Assembly (NCBI GenBank): GCA_041625575.1
Contig: JBFJTG010000042.1
Coordinates: 1 to 22,675, forward strand
Source of the DNA: Litorivivens sp041625575
GTDB lineage: Bacteria > Pseudomonadota > Gammaproteobacteria > Pseudomonadales > Spongiibacteraceae
Direction of reading: 5' to 3'
DNA length: 22,675 nucleotides
The translations under genes were made by a program, and so were the position numbers. This document shows, piece after piece, positions 7,537 to 15,864 of this stretch. How positions within the stretch are numbered: position 1 is the first letter of the stretch; each line of letters opens with the position of its first letter. A model generated the notes under the pieces. The model had not been told where the DNA came from. It worked only from the letters and a program-made list of their open reading frames with translations, and searched no databases.

Positions 7537-8781
7537 ATGTCTGACGAATTCAAGCGCGCAGCGCTGGCGTATCACGCCGAGCCGACGCCCGGTAAAATTG
7601 GCGTACACCTCACCAAGCCCGCTGAGACTCAGCATGATCTCGCCCTGGCCTACAGCCCGGGGGTGGCAGAACCCGTGCGAGAGATCGCTCGCGATCCGCA
7701 ACTGGCCTACAAATATACCGGCAAGGGCAATCTGGTTGCGGTTATTACCGATGGTTCAGCCATTCTGGGTTTGGGCGACCTCGGGCCACTGGCCAGCAAA
7801 CCCGTGATGGAAGGCAAGGCGCTGCTATTCAAGCGTTTTGCCAATGTTGACTCTATCGATATCGAAGTTAACGCTGAAGATTCCCAGGCTTTTATTGATA
7901 CGGTTGTTCGTATTGCCGATACCTTCGGCGGCATTAACCTCGAAGATATCAAAGCGCCCCAGTGTTTCGAAATCGAACGCATTCTTATTGAGCAGTGCAG
8001 CATTCCCGTATTTCACGATGACCAGCACGGCACCGCGATAGTAACGGCGGCTGGTATGCTTAACGCCTTGGAAATTCAGGGCAAAACCATTGAAGAGGCG
8101 CGTGTCGTTTGCCTCGGTGCGGGCTCGGCCGCGATCGCCTGCATGAAGTTGCTGGTAAGCCTGGGTGCGCAATACAAAAATATATTCATGATTGATCGCC
8201 GCGGTGTGATTTATCCCGGGCGCGAAGGCCTGAACGAATACAAAGAAGAATTCGAGAACGACACTGACGCTCGAACCCTCGCGGATGCAATGAAGGGCGC
8301 CGATGTTTTTGTGGGCCTGTCGGGCCCGGATCTGGTTAGCGAAGACATGCTGCGCTCGATGGCGCCCAAGCCTGTCATATTTGCCTGTTCTAACCCGGAT
8401 CCGGAAATTCGTCCTGAAGTTGCCCATGCGGTGCGCGATGATCTGATTGTGGCAACCGGTCGTTCCGACTATCCGAATCAGGTGAACAATGTACTCGGGT
8501 TTCCTTTTATCTTCCGTGGCGCGCTCGATGTACGCGCTCGCCGCATAAACGAAGAAATGAAAATTGCTGCCGTGTATGCATTGTGTGAACTGGCGAAAGA
8601 GCCGGTTCCGCGAGCCGTGATTGATGCCTGTGGTTGTGGTGAACTCAGCTACGGCCCCGGCTATATCATTCCGAAGCCCATTGATGCACGTTTGCTTGGC
8701 AAGGTTTCTTCTGCAGTTGCTCGCGCAGCGGTAGACTCCGGCGTTGCCCAGCTACCGTATCCTTCGCACTACCCACTCTAA
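7537..8781 (+). CDS. maeB: Malic enzyme (oxaloacetate-decarboxylating)
   Basis: A 414-residue enzyme converting malate to pyruvate and CO2 with reduction of NAD(P), feeding acetyl-CoA and reducing power. Seen: LAYSPGVAEP (37-46) with the catalytic Tyr39, TDGSAILGLGD (71-81), the catalytic lysine in MEGKALLFK (K94), metal-ligand region LEDIKAPQCFEIE (135-147) and HDDQHGTA (160-167), and a Rossmann nucleotide loop LGAGSAA (193-199). It is the short form and lacks the C-terminal phosphotransacetylase-like domain of E. coli MaeB, as does the Pseudomonas enzyme. Cofactor preference is not certain from sequence. It is probably monocistronic, with a hairpin downstream. Confidence 0.93.
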   Translation: MSDEFKRAALAYHAEPTPGKIGVHLTKPAETQHDLALAYSPGVAEPVREIARDPQLAYKYTGKGNLVAVITDGSAILGLGDLGPLASKPVMEGKALLFKRFANVDSIDIEVNAEDSQAFIDTVVRIADTFGGINLEDIKAPQCFEIERILIEQCSIPVFHDDQHGTAIVTAAGMLNALEIQGKTIEEARVVCLGAGSAAIACMKLLVSLGAQYKNIFMIDRRGVIYPGREGLNEYKEEFENDTDARTLADAMKGADVFVGLSGPDLVSEDMLRSMAPKPVIFACSNPDPEIRPEVAHAVRDDLIVATGRSDYPNQVNNVLGFPFIFRGALDVRARRINEEMKIAAVYALCELAKEPVPRAVIDACGCGELSYGPGYIIPKPIDARLLGKVSSAVARAAVDSGVAQLPYPSHYPL

Positions 8782-8782
8782 C

Positions 8783-8807
8783 CGAGCGCCCGCGCTGCGG
8801 GCACTCG
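8783..8807 (+). terminator. Hairpin downstream of maeB
   Basis: Stem CGAG plus GCCCGC (8788-8793) pairs with GCGGGC (8797-8802) plus CTCG around a GCT loop, with one internal mismatch. It is followed by a mixed GT-rich stretch without a clean T-run, so termination may be partial. Confidence 0.5.
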
Positions 8808-8870
8808 TTGTTGCCGTTGTCTGCCATTCGCGTTAGCGTTTGCCTTCATTAAATTGATGGGCGAAGGCGA

Positions 8871-9752
8871 ATGAGTATAGGAAAGTTGGGTGTCTGGTCG
8901 TGGCTGGACCACCTCGATTACGACAATGTTGTTAAAACAGCAAAACACATCGAGTCGCTGGGCTATTCCGCGCTGTGGATACCTGAAGCGGTTGGCCGCG
9001 ACCCTTTCGTAAATCTTGCGGTCATCGCGCCTCATACCGAAACACTGCTGCTGGCCACCGGTATCTCCAATATCTACGCGCGTGACGCGATGGCGATGGC
9101 GGCCATTCGAAATTCCCTTGATGAGTTAAGCAATGGTCGCCTAATTCTAGGTATGGGGGTGTCGCATCGCGAAATGGTGAGCGGTTTTCGTCATCACGAT
9201 TACGGCAAACCGGTAACGACGATGCGTAACTACCTCGCTGCTATGGACGAGGCTTTTTATGCAGGCCCCGCACCTGAAAAGCGGGGCAAGCTCATGCTCG
9301 CCGCCTTGCGCCAGAATATGTTGGGACTGGCAGCGGAGCAGGCTGACGGCGCACATCCCTATTTTGTCACGGTGGAGCACACGGTTCGTGCGCGAGAAAT
9401 ACTCGGGCCCGGCAAGCTGCTTGCTCCGGAGCAAAAAGTTTTACTGGAGACCGATCCGGCCGAAGCGCGCCGTATTGCTCGCGGCTATATGGCGACTTAT
9501 ATCGGCCTGGAAAACTACTGTAAAAATCTGATGACTCTCGGCTTTGAGGAATCTGACTTTGCGGATGGCGGCAGCGACCGCCTGGTTGATGCCATCGTAG
9601 CCTGGGGTGACGAAGACGCAATCGCCAAGCGCATTCGGGAACACTGGCAAGCCGGTGCGGATCACGTGTGCATTCAGGCCTTGCGGAAAGATGGTGAACT
9701 TGGCTTCGATATGGAAACGCTGGAAAAAATGGCAGTGCTGACACAGGAATAA
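8871..9752 (+). CDS. LLM-class flavin/F420-type oxidoreductase
   Basis: A 293-residue luciferase-like monooxygenase-fold (PF00296) protein. Seen: an N-terminal LGVWSWLDHLDY strand, the SLGYSALWIPEAVGRDPF segment (about 30-47), ATGISNIYARDAMAMA, NGRLILGMGVSH, and PYFVTVEHT. These resemble the F420-associated LLM subfamily first named in mycobacteria (MSMEG_4141-like). Cofactor F420 is uncommon in gammaproteobacteria, so FMN is possible; the sequence does not settle it. The ATG at 8871 has GAAGG four bases upstream. It is followed after 34 bases by the sirtuin gene and may be cotranscribed with it. The substrate is unknown. Confidence 0.82.
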   Translation: MSIGKLGVWSWLDHLDYDNVVKTAKHIESLGYSALWIPEAVGRDPFVNLAVIAPHTETLLLATGISNIYARDAMAMAAIRNSLDELSNGRLILGMGVSHREMVSGFRHHDYGKPVTTMRNYLAAMDEAFYAGPAPEKRGKLMLAALRQNMLGLAAEQADGAHPYFVTVEHTVRAREILGPGKLLAPEQKVLLETDPAEARRIARGYMATYIGLENYCKNLMTLGFEESDFADGGSDRLVDAIVAWGDEDAIAKRIREHWQAGADHVCIQALRKDGELGFDMETLEKMAVLTQE

Positions 9753-9786
9753 TTCGGCTTTGCTTCGCAGTACAAGGGGATGAAGG

Positions 9787-10479
9787 GTGCGTAGGAAGAT
9801 CGTAGTGTTTACTGGTGCGGGCATCAGCGCGGAAAGTGGTTTGCCTACCTTTCGCGGTGCGGACGGCTTGTGGCGCAATCATTCTGTGTACGATGTGGCC
9901 AGCCCCGATGCCTGGCAGCGGGATCAGCAGCTGGTGCTCGATTTTTACAATGAGCGCCGCGCCATGCTCCGTGCTGTCGGGCCCAATGCCGCTCATCGTG
10001 CCCTGGTTGAGTTGGAATCACACTTTGATGTGTCGGTGGTCACTCAAAACGTTGACGACCTGCACGAACGTGCTGGTTCGGCCGAGGTTCTGCATTTACA
10101 CGGTCAGTTGATGCAGGCGCGAAGCAGCATCGATGAAACGCTGATCTACGCTCTTGGTGACAAGGATATAAGTCTTGGCGATGTCTGTGCTCATGGATCG
10201 CAATTGCGCCCCAATGTTGTTTGGTTTGGCGAGGCGATTCATAACAGCGATTTAGCCTGCGCAAGGATTGCAGACGCGGATATTCTGCTGGTGATCGGCA
10301 CTTCTCTGTCGGTGTATCCGGCGGCCGGATTTATTGATTTCGCAGTGAAAGCTGAGGAACGGCTCATCGTGGCGCCGGAACTCGATAGCTTGCCAAAAGA
10401 TTTTCAGTGGCTGCAAGGCACTGCCGTCGAACACGTGCCTAAACTGGTTGTCCGGTGGCTAGCGGCGGAAAAGAGCTGA
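9787..10479 (+). CDS. NAD-dependent protein deacylase (Sir2 family, zinc-less)
   Basis: A 230-residue sirtuin that removes acyl groups from lysines using NAD. Seen: VFTGAGISAESGLPTFRG (7-24) NAD loop, TQNVDDLHERAG (86-97), catalytic His105 in LHLHG, RPNVVWFGE (141-149) and VIGTSLSVYPA. The FYNERR segment supplies Tyr54 and Arg57, matching the Tyr/Arg pair of class III (SIRT5/CobB-like) enzymes that prefer succinyl or malonyl groups. The region between His105 and RPNVV, where most sirtuins carry four zinc cysteines, has only Cys134, so no structural zinc is expected. The GTG start has AAGGGG upstream. The stop lies 5 bases from the convergent SDR stop. Confidence 0.93.
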   Translation: MRRKIVVFTGAGISAESGLPTFRGADGLWRNHSVYDVASPDAWQRDQQLVLDFYNERRAMLRAVGPNAAHRALVELESHFDVSVVTQNVDDLHERAGSAEVLHLHGQLMQARSSIDETLIYALGDKDISLGDVCAHGSQLRPNVVWFGEAIHNSDLACARIADADILLVIGTSLSVYPAAGFIDFAVKAEERLIVAPELDSLPKDFQWLQGTAVEHVPKLVVRWLAAEKS

Positions 10480-10484
10480 AGGTT

Positions 10485-11270
10485 TTACACATAGCGCACC
10501 GCGCCACCATCAATGCGGATATTTTGACCATTGATAAATCCGGCTTTGTCGCTGCAGATAAATGCCACCAAATCGGCGACTTCCTGACGTTCGGCTATGC
10601 GGCCGCAGGGGTTGGGGAATTCGGTCTCTACAATTTTCTGTTCGATTGAAGCCCAGTCGCTGCCCCAACCCTTTTTCTCAGCTTTGAAGCGAAAGCCCGC
10701 TTCAAGCTCGGGTGTGCGGATATAGCCCGGTGACACGGTGTTTACCGTAATGCCGGTATTGCTCAGCTCTTTGGTCAGACTCACGCTCATTGTGGCCAGA
10801 GCGCCTTTGGCGGCGTAGTAGTGGGGCATAATGGAATTGGGCTGGTGGCTGCCTATGGTGCCCAGTTGGACAATGCGACCCCAGCCTTTGCTTTTCATTG
10901 CCGGTGTTAGTCGCTGGATCAGGCGGGCCGCAGAGAGTACATTTTTCTGGTACATATCCAGCCAGTCCTCAGTGCTGCTGGAGCTCCATTTGCCTGGCGC
11001 GGCCGTGCCGTAATTGTTGACCAGAATGTCAATGTCACCAACGGCTCGCGCCTGCTGAACAAGCTGGTCGGCACCCTCGTCATGGGTGAGATCGCCCCAT
11101 ACGGCGAGCGCTCCGGCGATGCCCTCAATGCCGCGAACCGGGCTGTCTTCGGTGTTGCTGTGGAATATCACGGTCGCGCCCTCGGCGGCGAGTGTGCGGG
11201 CAATAACCTCACCGGTACCGCGATTACTGCCCGTCACCAGGGCAATTTTTCCTCTCAGATTCAGATCCAC
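10485..11270 (-). CDS. Short-chain dehydrogenase/reductase (SDR)
   Basis: A 261-residue classical SDR, a cytosolic NAD(P)-dependent oxidoreductase of unknown substrate. Seen: TGSNRGTG (13-20) cofactor loop, LVNNYG (83-88) where most have NNAG, the YxxxK pair Y151/K155 (HYYAAKGAL), SPGYIRTPE after the active site, and a C-terminal FINGQNIRIDGG. Thr138 occupies the position usually held by the catalytic serine (13 residues before Tyr151). The start is GTG; an ATG at 11278-11280 is not in frame. It diverges from the Nudix gene across about 94 bases. Confidence 0.88.
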   Translation of the reverse strand: MDLNLRGKIALVTGSNRGTGEVIARTLAAEGATVIFHSNTEDSPVRGIEGIAGALAVWGDLTHDEGADQLVQQARAVGDIDILVNNYGTAAPGKWSSSSTEDWLDMYQKNVLSAARLIQRLTPAMKSKGWGRIVQLGTIGSHQPNSIMPHYYAAKGALATMSVSLTKELSNTGITVNTVSPGYIRTPELEAGFRFKAEKKGWGSDWASIEQKIVETEFPNPCGRIAERQEVADLVAFICSDKAGFINGQNIRIDGGAVRYV

Positions 11271-11364
11271 TGTGTGTCATCCGGCTGCTATTAAACGTAT
11301 GGCAATGGTCGCACAGGTGCCCGCTGTGGCAAAATCAGCGTTTTACAATAAAAGAGGCCCAGCA

Positions 11365-11853
11365 ATGAATTATTGCCCCCAATGCGCAAGCCCGATCGCG
11401 GAATTACTGATTGATAGCGAAATCCGCAAGGGTTGCCCGGACAAGGCTTGCGGATATGTCCTGTGGAATAACCCCGTGCCAGTGGTGGCGATGATTGTTG
11501 AAGTGGACGGCGGTGTGGTGTTGGCCCACAACGTCAGTTGGCCAAAAACCTTTTACTCGATTATTACCGGCTTTCTGGAGTCTGGCGAAGACCCGCTGGA
11601 ATGTGCGATACGCGAAACGAAGGAAGAGCTGAACTTACACACCTTGGAGAGCAGTCTTATTGGGGTGTATTCCTTCCCCCAACAGAATCAGGTGATTATT
11701 GCCTACCACATAAAAGCGGCGGGCGAGATCACGCTAAACCACGAGCTGGATGCCTATAAAATCGTTCCGATTGACGAGCTGAGAGGCTGGGATATGGGCA
11801 CCGGACTGGCGATTAATGATTGGTTGGCCAGCGTGCGGGCAGAGACCGCGTAA
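11365..11853 (+). CDS. Nudix hydrolase with N-terminal zinc ribbon
   Basis: A 162-residue Nudix hydrolase, likely cleaving a nucleoside diphosphate-X substrate such as NADH or a sugar nucleotide. The zinc ribbon uses C4, C7, C24 and C29 (CPQC and CPDKAC). The Nudix box spans residues 69-91 (G69 ... E75 ... R83-E84 ... E87-E88), fitting Gx5Ex7REUxEExGU except Asn90 in place of the last glycine. The open frame extends to 11086, but the ATG at 11365 has an AGAGG Shine-Dalgarno at 11353-11357 and gives the expected MNYCPQC start. The ribbon resembles NudC-type proteins but the protein is shorter, so the substrate is not assigned. Confidence 0.9.
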   Translation: MNYCPQCASPIAELLIDSEIRKGCPDKACGYVLWNNPVPVVAMIVEVDGGVVLAHNVSWPKTFYSIITGFLESGEDPLECAIRETKEELNLHTLESSLIGVYSFPQQNQVIIAYHIKAAGEITLNHELDAYKIVPIDELRGWDMGTGLAINDWLASVRAETA

Positions 11854-11863
11854 GCTGGTGTTT

Positions 11864-11922
11864 GCCTGCGGGGCAGGCTCCTACACGTAATACTGTGACA
11901 CGGTAGGAGCGAGCCCGGCTCG
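11864..11922. repeat. Paired inverted REP elements
   Basis: An inverted element has stem GCCTGC/GCAGGC (11864-11869, 11873-11878) and ends TCCTAC at 11884. A direct element starts GTAGGAGC at 11903 with stem CGAGC/GCTCG (11910-11914, 11918-11922). They face each other between the convergent 3' ends of the Nudix and PF10118 genes, a typical REP site, and may act as a bidirectional stop. Confidence 0.8.
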
Positions 11923-11948
11923 AGAGCTTTTTTCGTTTTCTGATGTGC

Positions 11949-12794
11949 TTAATTAATTTGCAGTGCGGCCACTTCCGGATATCGCTCTTGCCAATCTTTT
12001 ACCAAAGGCCTTTGATCGATATCACTGGGGTGAAAGCCTTTTTTGAATGCTTTCGCAAAGTGAATTAGCGACTCGCGCACCAGCCCACCCTTACCCCAGA
12101 AAAATTTCTTGGCTTCCCACCATTCGCCCAACGTCGCTTTGCGATTGTCGGCGCGTAGAATAATTTTTTGAAAATACTTTACGCGAGCAAAAAACAGAAT
12201 CAGGGTCATAAACATTACGCGTCGGCGCAGAAATTCGTTGCCAACCCGCTCACGATACACGTCAAAAGCAACGGATTTGTGCTCGATCTCTTCGACGGCA
12301 TGCCAAACGATCATGTCGCGGAATGTAGGATCCATTTGGCTGGTGATTTCGGGGTGACGCAGGGCATGTTCAGCCAATGTCGCGGTGACGTGTTCCAGTG
12401 CCACCGTGATGGCAAGCTGCCGTTGCGGCGACAAGCGCTGCTTGGCCAGATCGAGTAGCGCCTTGGCCTTGCCAGCCACAACCTGCATCGGAAATCCTTT
12501 CGCTTCGAGGGCGCCATTAAAGTCTTCGTGTGCCTTGCCGTGATGCGCTTCCTGTCCGATGAATGCGCGGATCTGCTGTTTGAGGAGCGGATTCTGCACG
12601 TCCTTTTGATAGTGGCGCACCGTATCAATAAAAAAACGCTCTCCGTCCGGGAAGGTTGCCGAGAGCGCGTAAAAGAAACCTGAAATTAACGGGTTGCCAT
12701 TAAACCAGTATTTTTCCATATCGGGTCGAATGGAGAAATCCATGCGGCGAACGGTGATTGCAGTATCGGTTGTCATGCTGTTTGGCTCCGTCAT
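11949..12794 (-). CDS. Predicted metal-dependent hydrolase (PF10118/COG3687)
   Basis: A 281-residue ferritin-like helical protein of the family annotated as predicted metal-dependent hydrolase. Putative metal ligands recur on successive helices: QEAHHGKAH (81-89), ALEHVTATLAEH (132-143) and WHAVEEIEHK (164-173). A hydrophobic YALSATFPDGERFF segment lies near residue 42. The biochemical function of the family is not established; di-metal oxidative chemistry on lipids is a guess from the fold. The first ATG at 12794 has no clear ribosome site. The in-frame ATG at 12776 has GGAG 9 bases upstream and may be the true start (275 residues). It diverges from an AraC-type gene, which probably regulates it. 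Confidence 0.85.
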   Translation of the reverse strand: MTEPNSMTTDTAITVRRMDFSIRPDMEKYWFNGNPLISGFFYALSATFPDGERFFIDTVRHYQKDVQNPLLKQQIRAFIGQEAHHGKAHEDFNGALEAKGFPMQVVAGKAKALLDLAKQRLSPQRQLAITVALEHVTATLAEHALRHPEITSQMDPTFRDMIVWHAVEEIEHKSVAFDVYRERVGNEFLRRRVMFMTLILFFARVKYFQKIILRADNRKATLGEWWEAKKFFWGKGGLVRESLIHFAKAFKKGFHPSDIDQRPLVKDWQERYPEVAALQIN

Positions 12795-12856
12795 ACAGTA
12801 GTGTTTGGCGGGGGGCTTGAAAGTTTTCTCGGGTGCAAGCCTCCTCGACGATGCAA

Positions 12857-12869
12857 ACTATGGCATAGT
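12857..12869. promoter_or_regulatory. Palindrome in divergent promoter, possible operator
   Basis: ACTATG-G-CATAGT is a perfect 6+1+6 inverted repeat in the 142-base gap between the PF10118 gene and the AraC-type gene. A dyad centrally placed in a regulator/target divergent gap is a candidate binding site; AraC proteins usually prefer direct repeats, so another factor is possible. Confidence 0.35.
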
Positions 12870-12936
12870 CAAAATTGAAGCGGCAGGTTAGTTTGTCGCA
12901 ATTTCCGGTGGAATTGGATCAGGGGGCAAGTGAACA

Positions 12937-13971
12937 ATGCACCAGCAGCGGTTCGGAGAAGGCTGTTATGGCGTTTCCAGCGATTACCTGAGCTCATTGA
13001 GTGAGCAGGCTTTTGAACGCGGCATGCTGGTGTCTGATTTGCTGGCCGGTAGTGGTCTGGAAGCCGGCGTTTTGCTGCAGCAGGATGCGACGGTAGGGCA
13101 TGAATCGTTTCTTCAGGCGATGGCAAATTTCTGCGCATACGATGGTAATTTTTGGACTGCGCTCGAAGGTGGGCGGCGTATGTCCATGTCCAAGCACGGC
13201 TATGTGGGATATGCCGCGCAGCATAGCCGGAATTTAGCCGAGGCCGCAGAAAAGTTGTATCGCTATGTTTCAACGCGTATCGAAATATTCGAGTTGCATG
13301 GTGGCGATCGCACAGACGTAGCTGAGTTGTACCTGGTTCCCCGTGTTGATGACGGCCCTGTTGTCAGCTATGTCAGTTTGAATTTTCTGGTTTGTTTGGA
13401 AACACTTTGCCGCCAAATTCTAGGCCGTAGCGCGGCTAATATTCCCAGCACAATTACATTGCGAGGAGAAGCACCGGCAACACCGCCGCCGCCCTTGCCT
13501 GCAGGTTCGAAAATTGTGTTTGGTGCTCAACGCTATAGTTTGGCCTGGCCTCTAAGTATTCTTGAGGCCGAGATTTCCGCGCGCGACGAAGACCTGGGAC
13601 GTCTCGCAGAGGCGCGTTGCGAAAGCGATTTACGTCGCAACAACCAGCAGCAGGGTGTGGCGTCAAGGGTGAGCCAGCATTTGTATCGATTGAACGGCAA
13701 TATGCCGCCGCTTGAAGAAATCGCCGCGCGCTTGAATATGTCGGTTGCTACGCTGAAGAGGCGACTCAAATCCGAGGGCGTGAGTTATCAGCAGTTGAAA
13801 GACAAGGAGCGCCTGCGTTTGGCGAGCCAATTACTGAGTGATAGTTCACTGAGTGTTGACCAAATTGCAGACCGATTGGGTTACAGCGATGCCAGTAATT
13901 TTGCAAAGGCCTTTAAAGGCTGGACTGGAGCCAGCCCTTCGCATTTTCGCCAGCAACAGGCGGATTCTTAA
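12937..13971 (+). CDS. AraC-family transcriptional regulator
   Basis: A 344-residue DNA-binding regulator. The N-terminal region (about 20-200) resembles the Arabinose_bd-type ligand domain (PF12625) found in OruR/VirF-like regulators. The C-terminal AraC double helix-turn-helix (about 240-340) is clear: PPLEEIAARLNMSVATLKRRLK, SYQQLKDKERLRLASQLL, then SVDQIADRLGYSDASNFAKAFKGWTGASPSHFR. The ATG has AGGGGG at 12921-12926 as its ribosome site. The divergent PF10118 gene shares its promoter region and is the likely target. The ligand is unknown; fatty-acid or hydrocarbon derivatives are plausible but not shown. Confidence 0.92.
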   Translation: MHQQRFGEGCYGVSSDYLSSLSEQAFERGMLVSDLLAGSGLEAGVLLQQDATVGHESFLQAMANFCAYDGNFWTALEGGRRMSMSKHGYVGYAAQHSRNLAEAAEKLYRYVSTRIEIFELHGGDRTDVAELYLVPRVDDGPVVSYVSLNFLVCLETLCRQILGRSAANIPSTITLRGEAPATPPPPLPAGSKIVFGAQRYSLAWPLSILEAEISARDEDLGRLAEARCESDLRRNNQQQGVASRVSQHLYRLNGNMPPLEEIAARLNMSVATLKRRLKSEGVSYQQLKDKERLRLASQLLSDSSLSVDQIADRLGYSDASNFAKAFKGWTGASPSHFRQQQADS

Positions 13972-14006
13972 GGCGCGAACCTAATGCAGGTTGTGATAAA
14001 ACGCGA

Positions 14007-14705
14007 CTAGAATAAATAGCTCAGGCCCAATGAGATATAGGGCAGTAGTCGGTAGTCATCCAGCTCGTCTTCAATTTCACTCTCTTCTTTTCGTAACTCG
14101 CTTTGACAGGCCGCGTTGGAATTGCAGCTGCCGTCGGAACTCATTCTGACATTGGCAGAACCGAGGTGCACCACACCCAGGTCGACGTTAAAGGCGAATC
14201 CGGCGGCCGGGCGGTGACCCCAGCCGACACCGAGATAGGGAGCAAATTGATCGAAATCGACTTTCGTTGTGACCTCACCCAGTATTGCGTCGGAGAATCG
14301 CGAGTCGCCGAATTCGCAGGTCGCGGTCCCCGGGATGAGTGCCTGTGCATTGCAGCGGGTTACAATTTTGGCGTGGCTGTTATTGAGAAAAAAGCCGCCG
14401 CTAAGGCGGAAGTAGCGATTCCATGGGTGCCAGTCTACAAGGAGATAGGTATTTTCCAATTCAACATCGCTCTCGTATTCGAGTTCGTCGCCCTCAAAGC
14501 CGTTACTGTCTTCGGCATCAAAATCCACATCGAGGTCGCCAAGTAAGTAGCCGATACGCAAGCCCCACTTGCTCTGCTCGCGATAGCCAAGCTCGACGCC
14601 TGCGCCGACATCGGACAGCTGGGCGCGGGCTGTTAATTGTGCGTAGCCTTGCGAACTCGCCAGTATCAGCAGGAGGGTCATCAAGCGCAGGATTAGGCTT
14701 TGCAT
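14007..14705 (-). CDS. Small outer-membrane beta-barrel protein
   Basis: A 232-residue protein with a signal peptide (LILRLMTLLLILASSQGYA, cleavage before QLTAR) and alternating hydrophobic/polar strands such as WGLRIGYLLGDLDV, YFRLSGGFFLNN, FAPYLGVGWGH and LLPYISLGLSYLF. It ends in phenylalanine, the usual barrel-assembly signal. Acidic loops (FDAEDSNGFEGDELEYESDVE and KEESEIEDELDD) probably face outward. Two cysteine pairs in loops (CNAQALIPGTATC and CNSNAAC) suggest disulfides. The overall form resembles small OmpW/OmpA-type barrels, but I cannot assign a family. It is divergent from the aldo/keto reductase gene. Confidence 0.8.
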   Translation of the reverse strand: MQSLILRLMTLLLILASSQGYAQLTARAQLSDVGAGVELGYREQSKWGLRIGYLLGDLDVDFDAEDSNGFEGDELEYESDVELENTYLLVDWHPWNRYFRLSGGFFLNNSHAKIVTRCNAQALIPGTATCEFGDSRFSDAILGEVTTKVDFDQFAPYLGVGWGHRPAAGFAFNVDLGVVHLGSANVRMSSDGSCNSNAACQSELRKEESEIEDELDDYRLLPYISLGLSYLF

Positions 14706-14821
14706 GGGCGGTGTATCCCCCGTTATTCTCTGTATGACCGAAGCCTAGCGGAAATAGCATCGCGACGCACAGGCAAGTTGCATAAAGTCACTGTTTTACC
14801 AAGTTCCAGGGAGAAGCACAG

Positions 14822-15817
14822 ATGAGTATGCAGTATCGTCGTTTAGGGAAATCGGGTCTGAAAGTCAGCGAACTTTCCTACGGTTCGTGGGTTACCTTCA
14901 ATAAACAGGTGGGTACTGACTCGGCGGTGGAGATGTTGGCCTGCGCCTACGATCACGGCGTCAATTTTTTTGACAATGCCGAAGGCTACGAAGCGGGAGA
15001 GTCGGAGCGGGTGATGGGAGAGGCACTTAAGCGTCTGGCCTGGAGCCGCGATAGCTACTGTGTATCCAGCAAAGTGTTTTGGGGTGGCAGCAAGCCGACT
15101 CAGCGGGGTCTGAGCCGCAAGCATGTCACCGATGCCTGTCATGCGGCACTTAAGCGCTTACAGGTGGATTATCTGGATCTGTACTTCTGTCATCGCCCCG
15201 ATGTTGAAACGCCCATCGAAGAAACCCTGCGCACCATGAATGATCTCATTCAGCAGGGGAAGATACTGTACTGGGGCACCTCTGAATGGAGCGCCCAGCA
15301 GCTCACAGAGGCCTGTGAACTGGCGCGTGCGATGAATTTAGCGCCGCCTACCATGGAGCAGCCGCAATACAATTTGCTGCATCGCGAGCGGGTGGAAAAG
15401 GAGTATCGCCCGATGTTCGACAATTACGGTATGGGCACAACCATATGGTCGCCCTTGGCGAGTGGTCTCTTGACCGGCAAGTATCGCGACGGCATTCCGC
15501 AAGACTCGCGGGTGAATTTGCCGGGCTACGAGTGGATGAAAGAACGCTTTGAAAGCGAAAGCGGAAAGAAACGTATCCGGCAGGCACAGCAGCTAGAGCA
15601 GCTTGCCGAGCAGGCTGGCCTCTCGCTTACCCATTTGGCGCTGCTGTGGTGTTTGCAGAACCCGAATGTGAGCACGGTAATTCTCGGCGCCAGCAAGCAG
15701 GCTCAGCTGGTGGATAATCTGGCTGTCCTTGAACATCGCCACAAAGTTACGCCGGAACTGCTGGTGCAAATTGATGAATTATTAGGCAATAAACCGCGAC
15801 CAGACAGCCTCTTTTAG
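14822..15817 (+). CDS. Aldo/keto reductase (K+-channel beta-subunit-like)
   Basis: A 331-residue NADPH-dependent TIM-barrel oxidoreductase. The catalytic tetrad is complete: D51 and Y56 in FFDNAEGYEAGESE, K84 in SSKVFWGG, H124 in YFCHRPD. WGTSEWSAQQL, QPQYNLLHRERVE and SPLASGLLTGKY mark the voltage-gated potassium channel beta-subunit (Kv-beta) subgroup, which includes E. coli YghZ-type methylglyoxal/aldehyde reductases. The ATG has AGGGAGA upstream. The C-terminal cofactor segment is TVILGASKQAQLVDNL. Likely role: reduction of reactive aldehydes; the real substrate is unknown. Confidence 0.92.
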   Translation: MSMQYRRLGKSGLKVSELSYGSWVTFNKQVGTDSAVEMLACAYDHGVNFFDNAEGYEAGESERVMGEALKRLAWSRDSYCVSSKVFWGGSKPTQRGLSRKHVTDACHAALKRLQVDYLDLYFCHRPDVETPIEETLRTMNDLIQQGKILYWGTSEWSAQQLTEACELARAMNLAPPTMEQPQYNLLHRERVEKEYRPMFDNYGMGTTIWSPLASGLLTGKYRDGIPQDSRVNLPGYEWMKERFESESGKKRIRQAQQLEQLAEQAGLSLTHLALLWCLQNPNVSTVILGASKQAQLVDNLAVLEHRHKVTPELLVQIDELLGNKPRPDSLF

Positions 15818-15864
15818 GGGAGCGTTGTGAATGTCGCGTAATTCTTCCACGTCAAGCCTGATAA

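Noticed and set aside
7825..8427. 200-codon open frame on the minus strand opposite maeB
   Set aside because: Antisense to an unambiguous malic enzyme gene, with no domain signal.
9367..9996. 209-codon minus-strand open frame spanning the LLM and sirtuin genes
   Set aside because: It crosses two well-supported plus-strand genes and has a low-complexity Arg/Pro/His-rich translation typical of a shadow.
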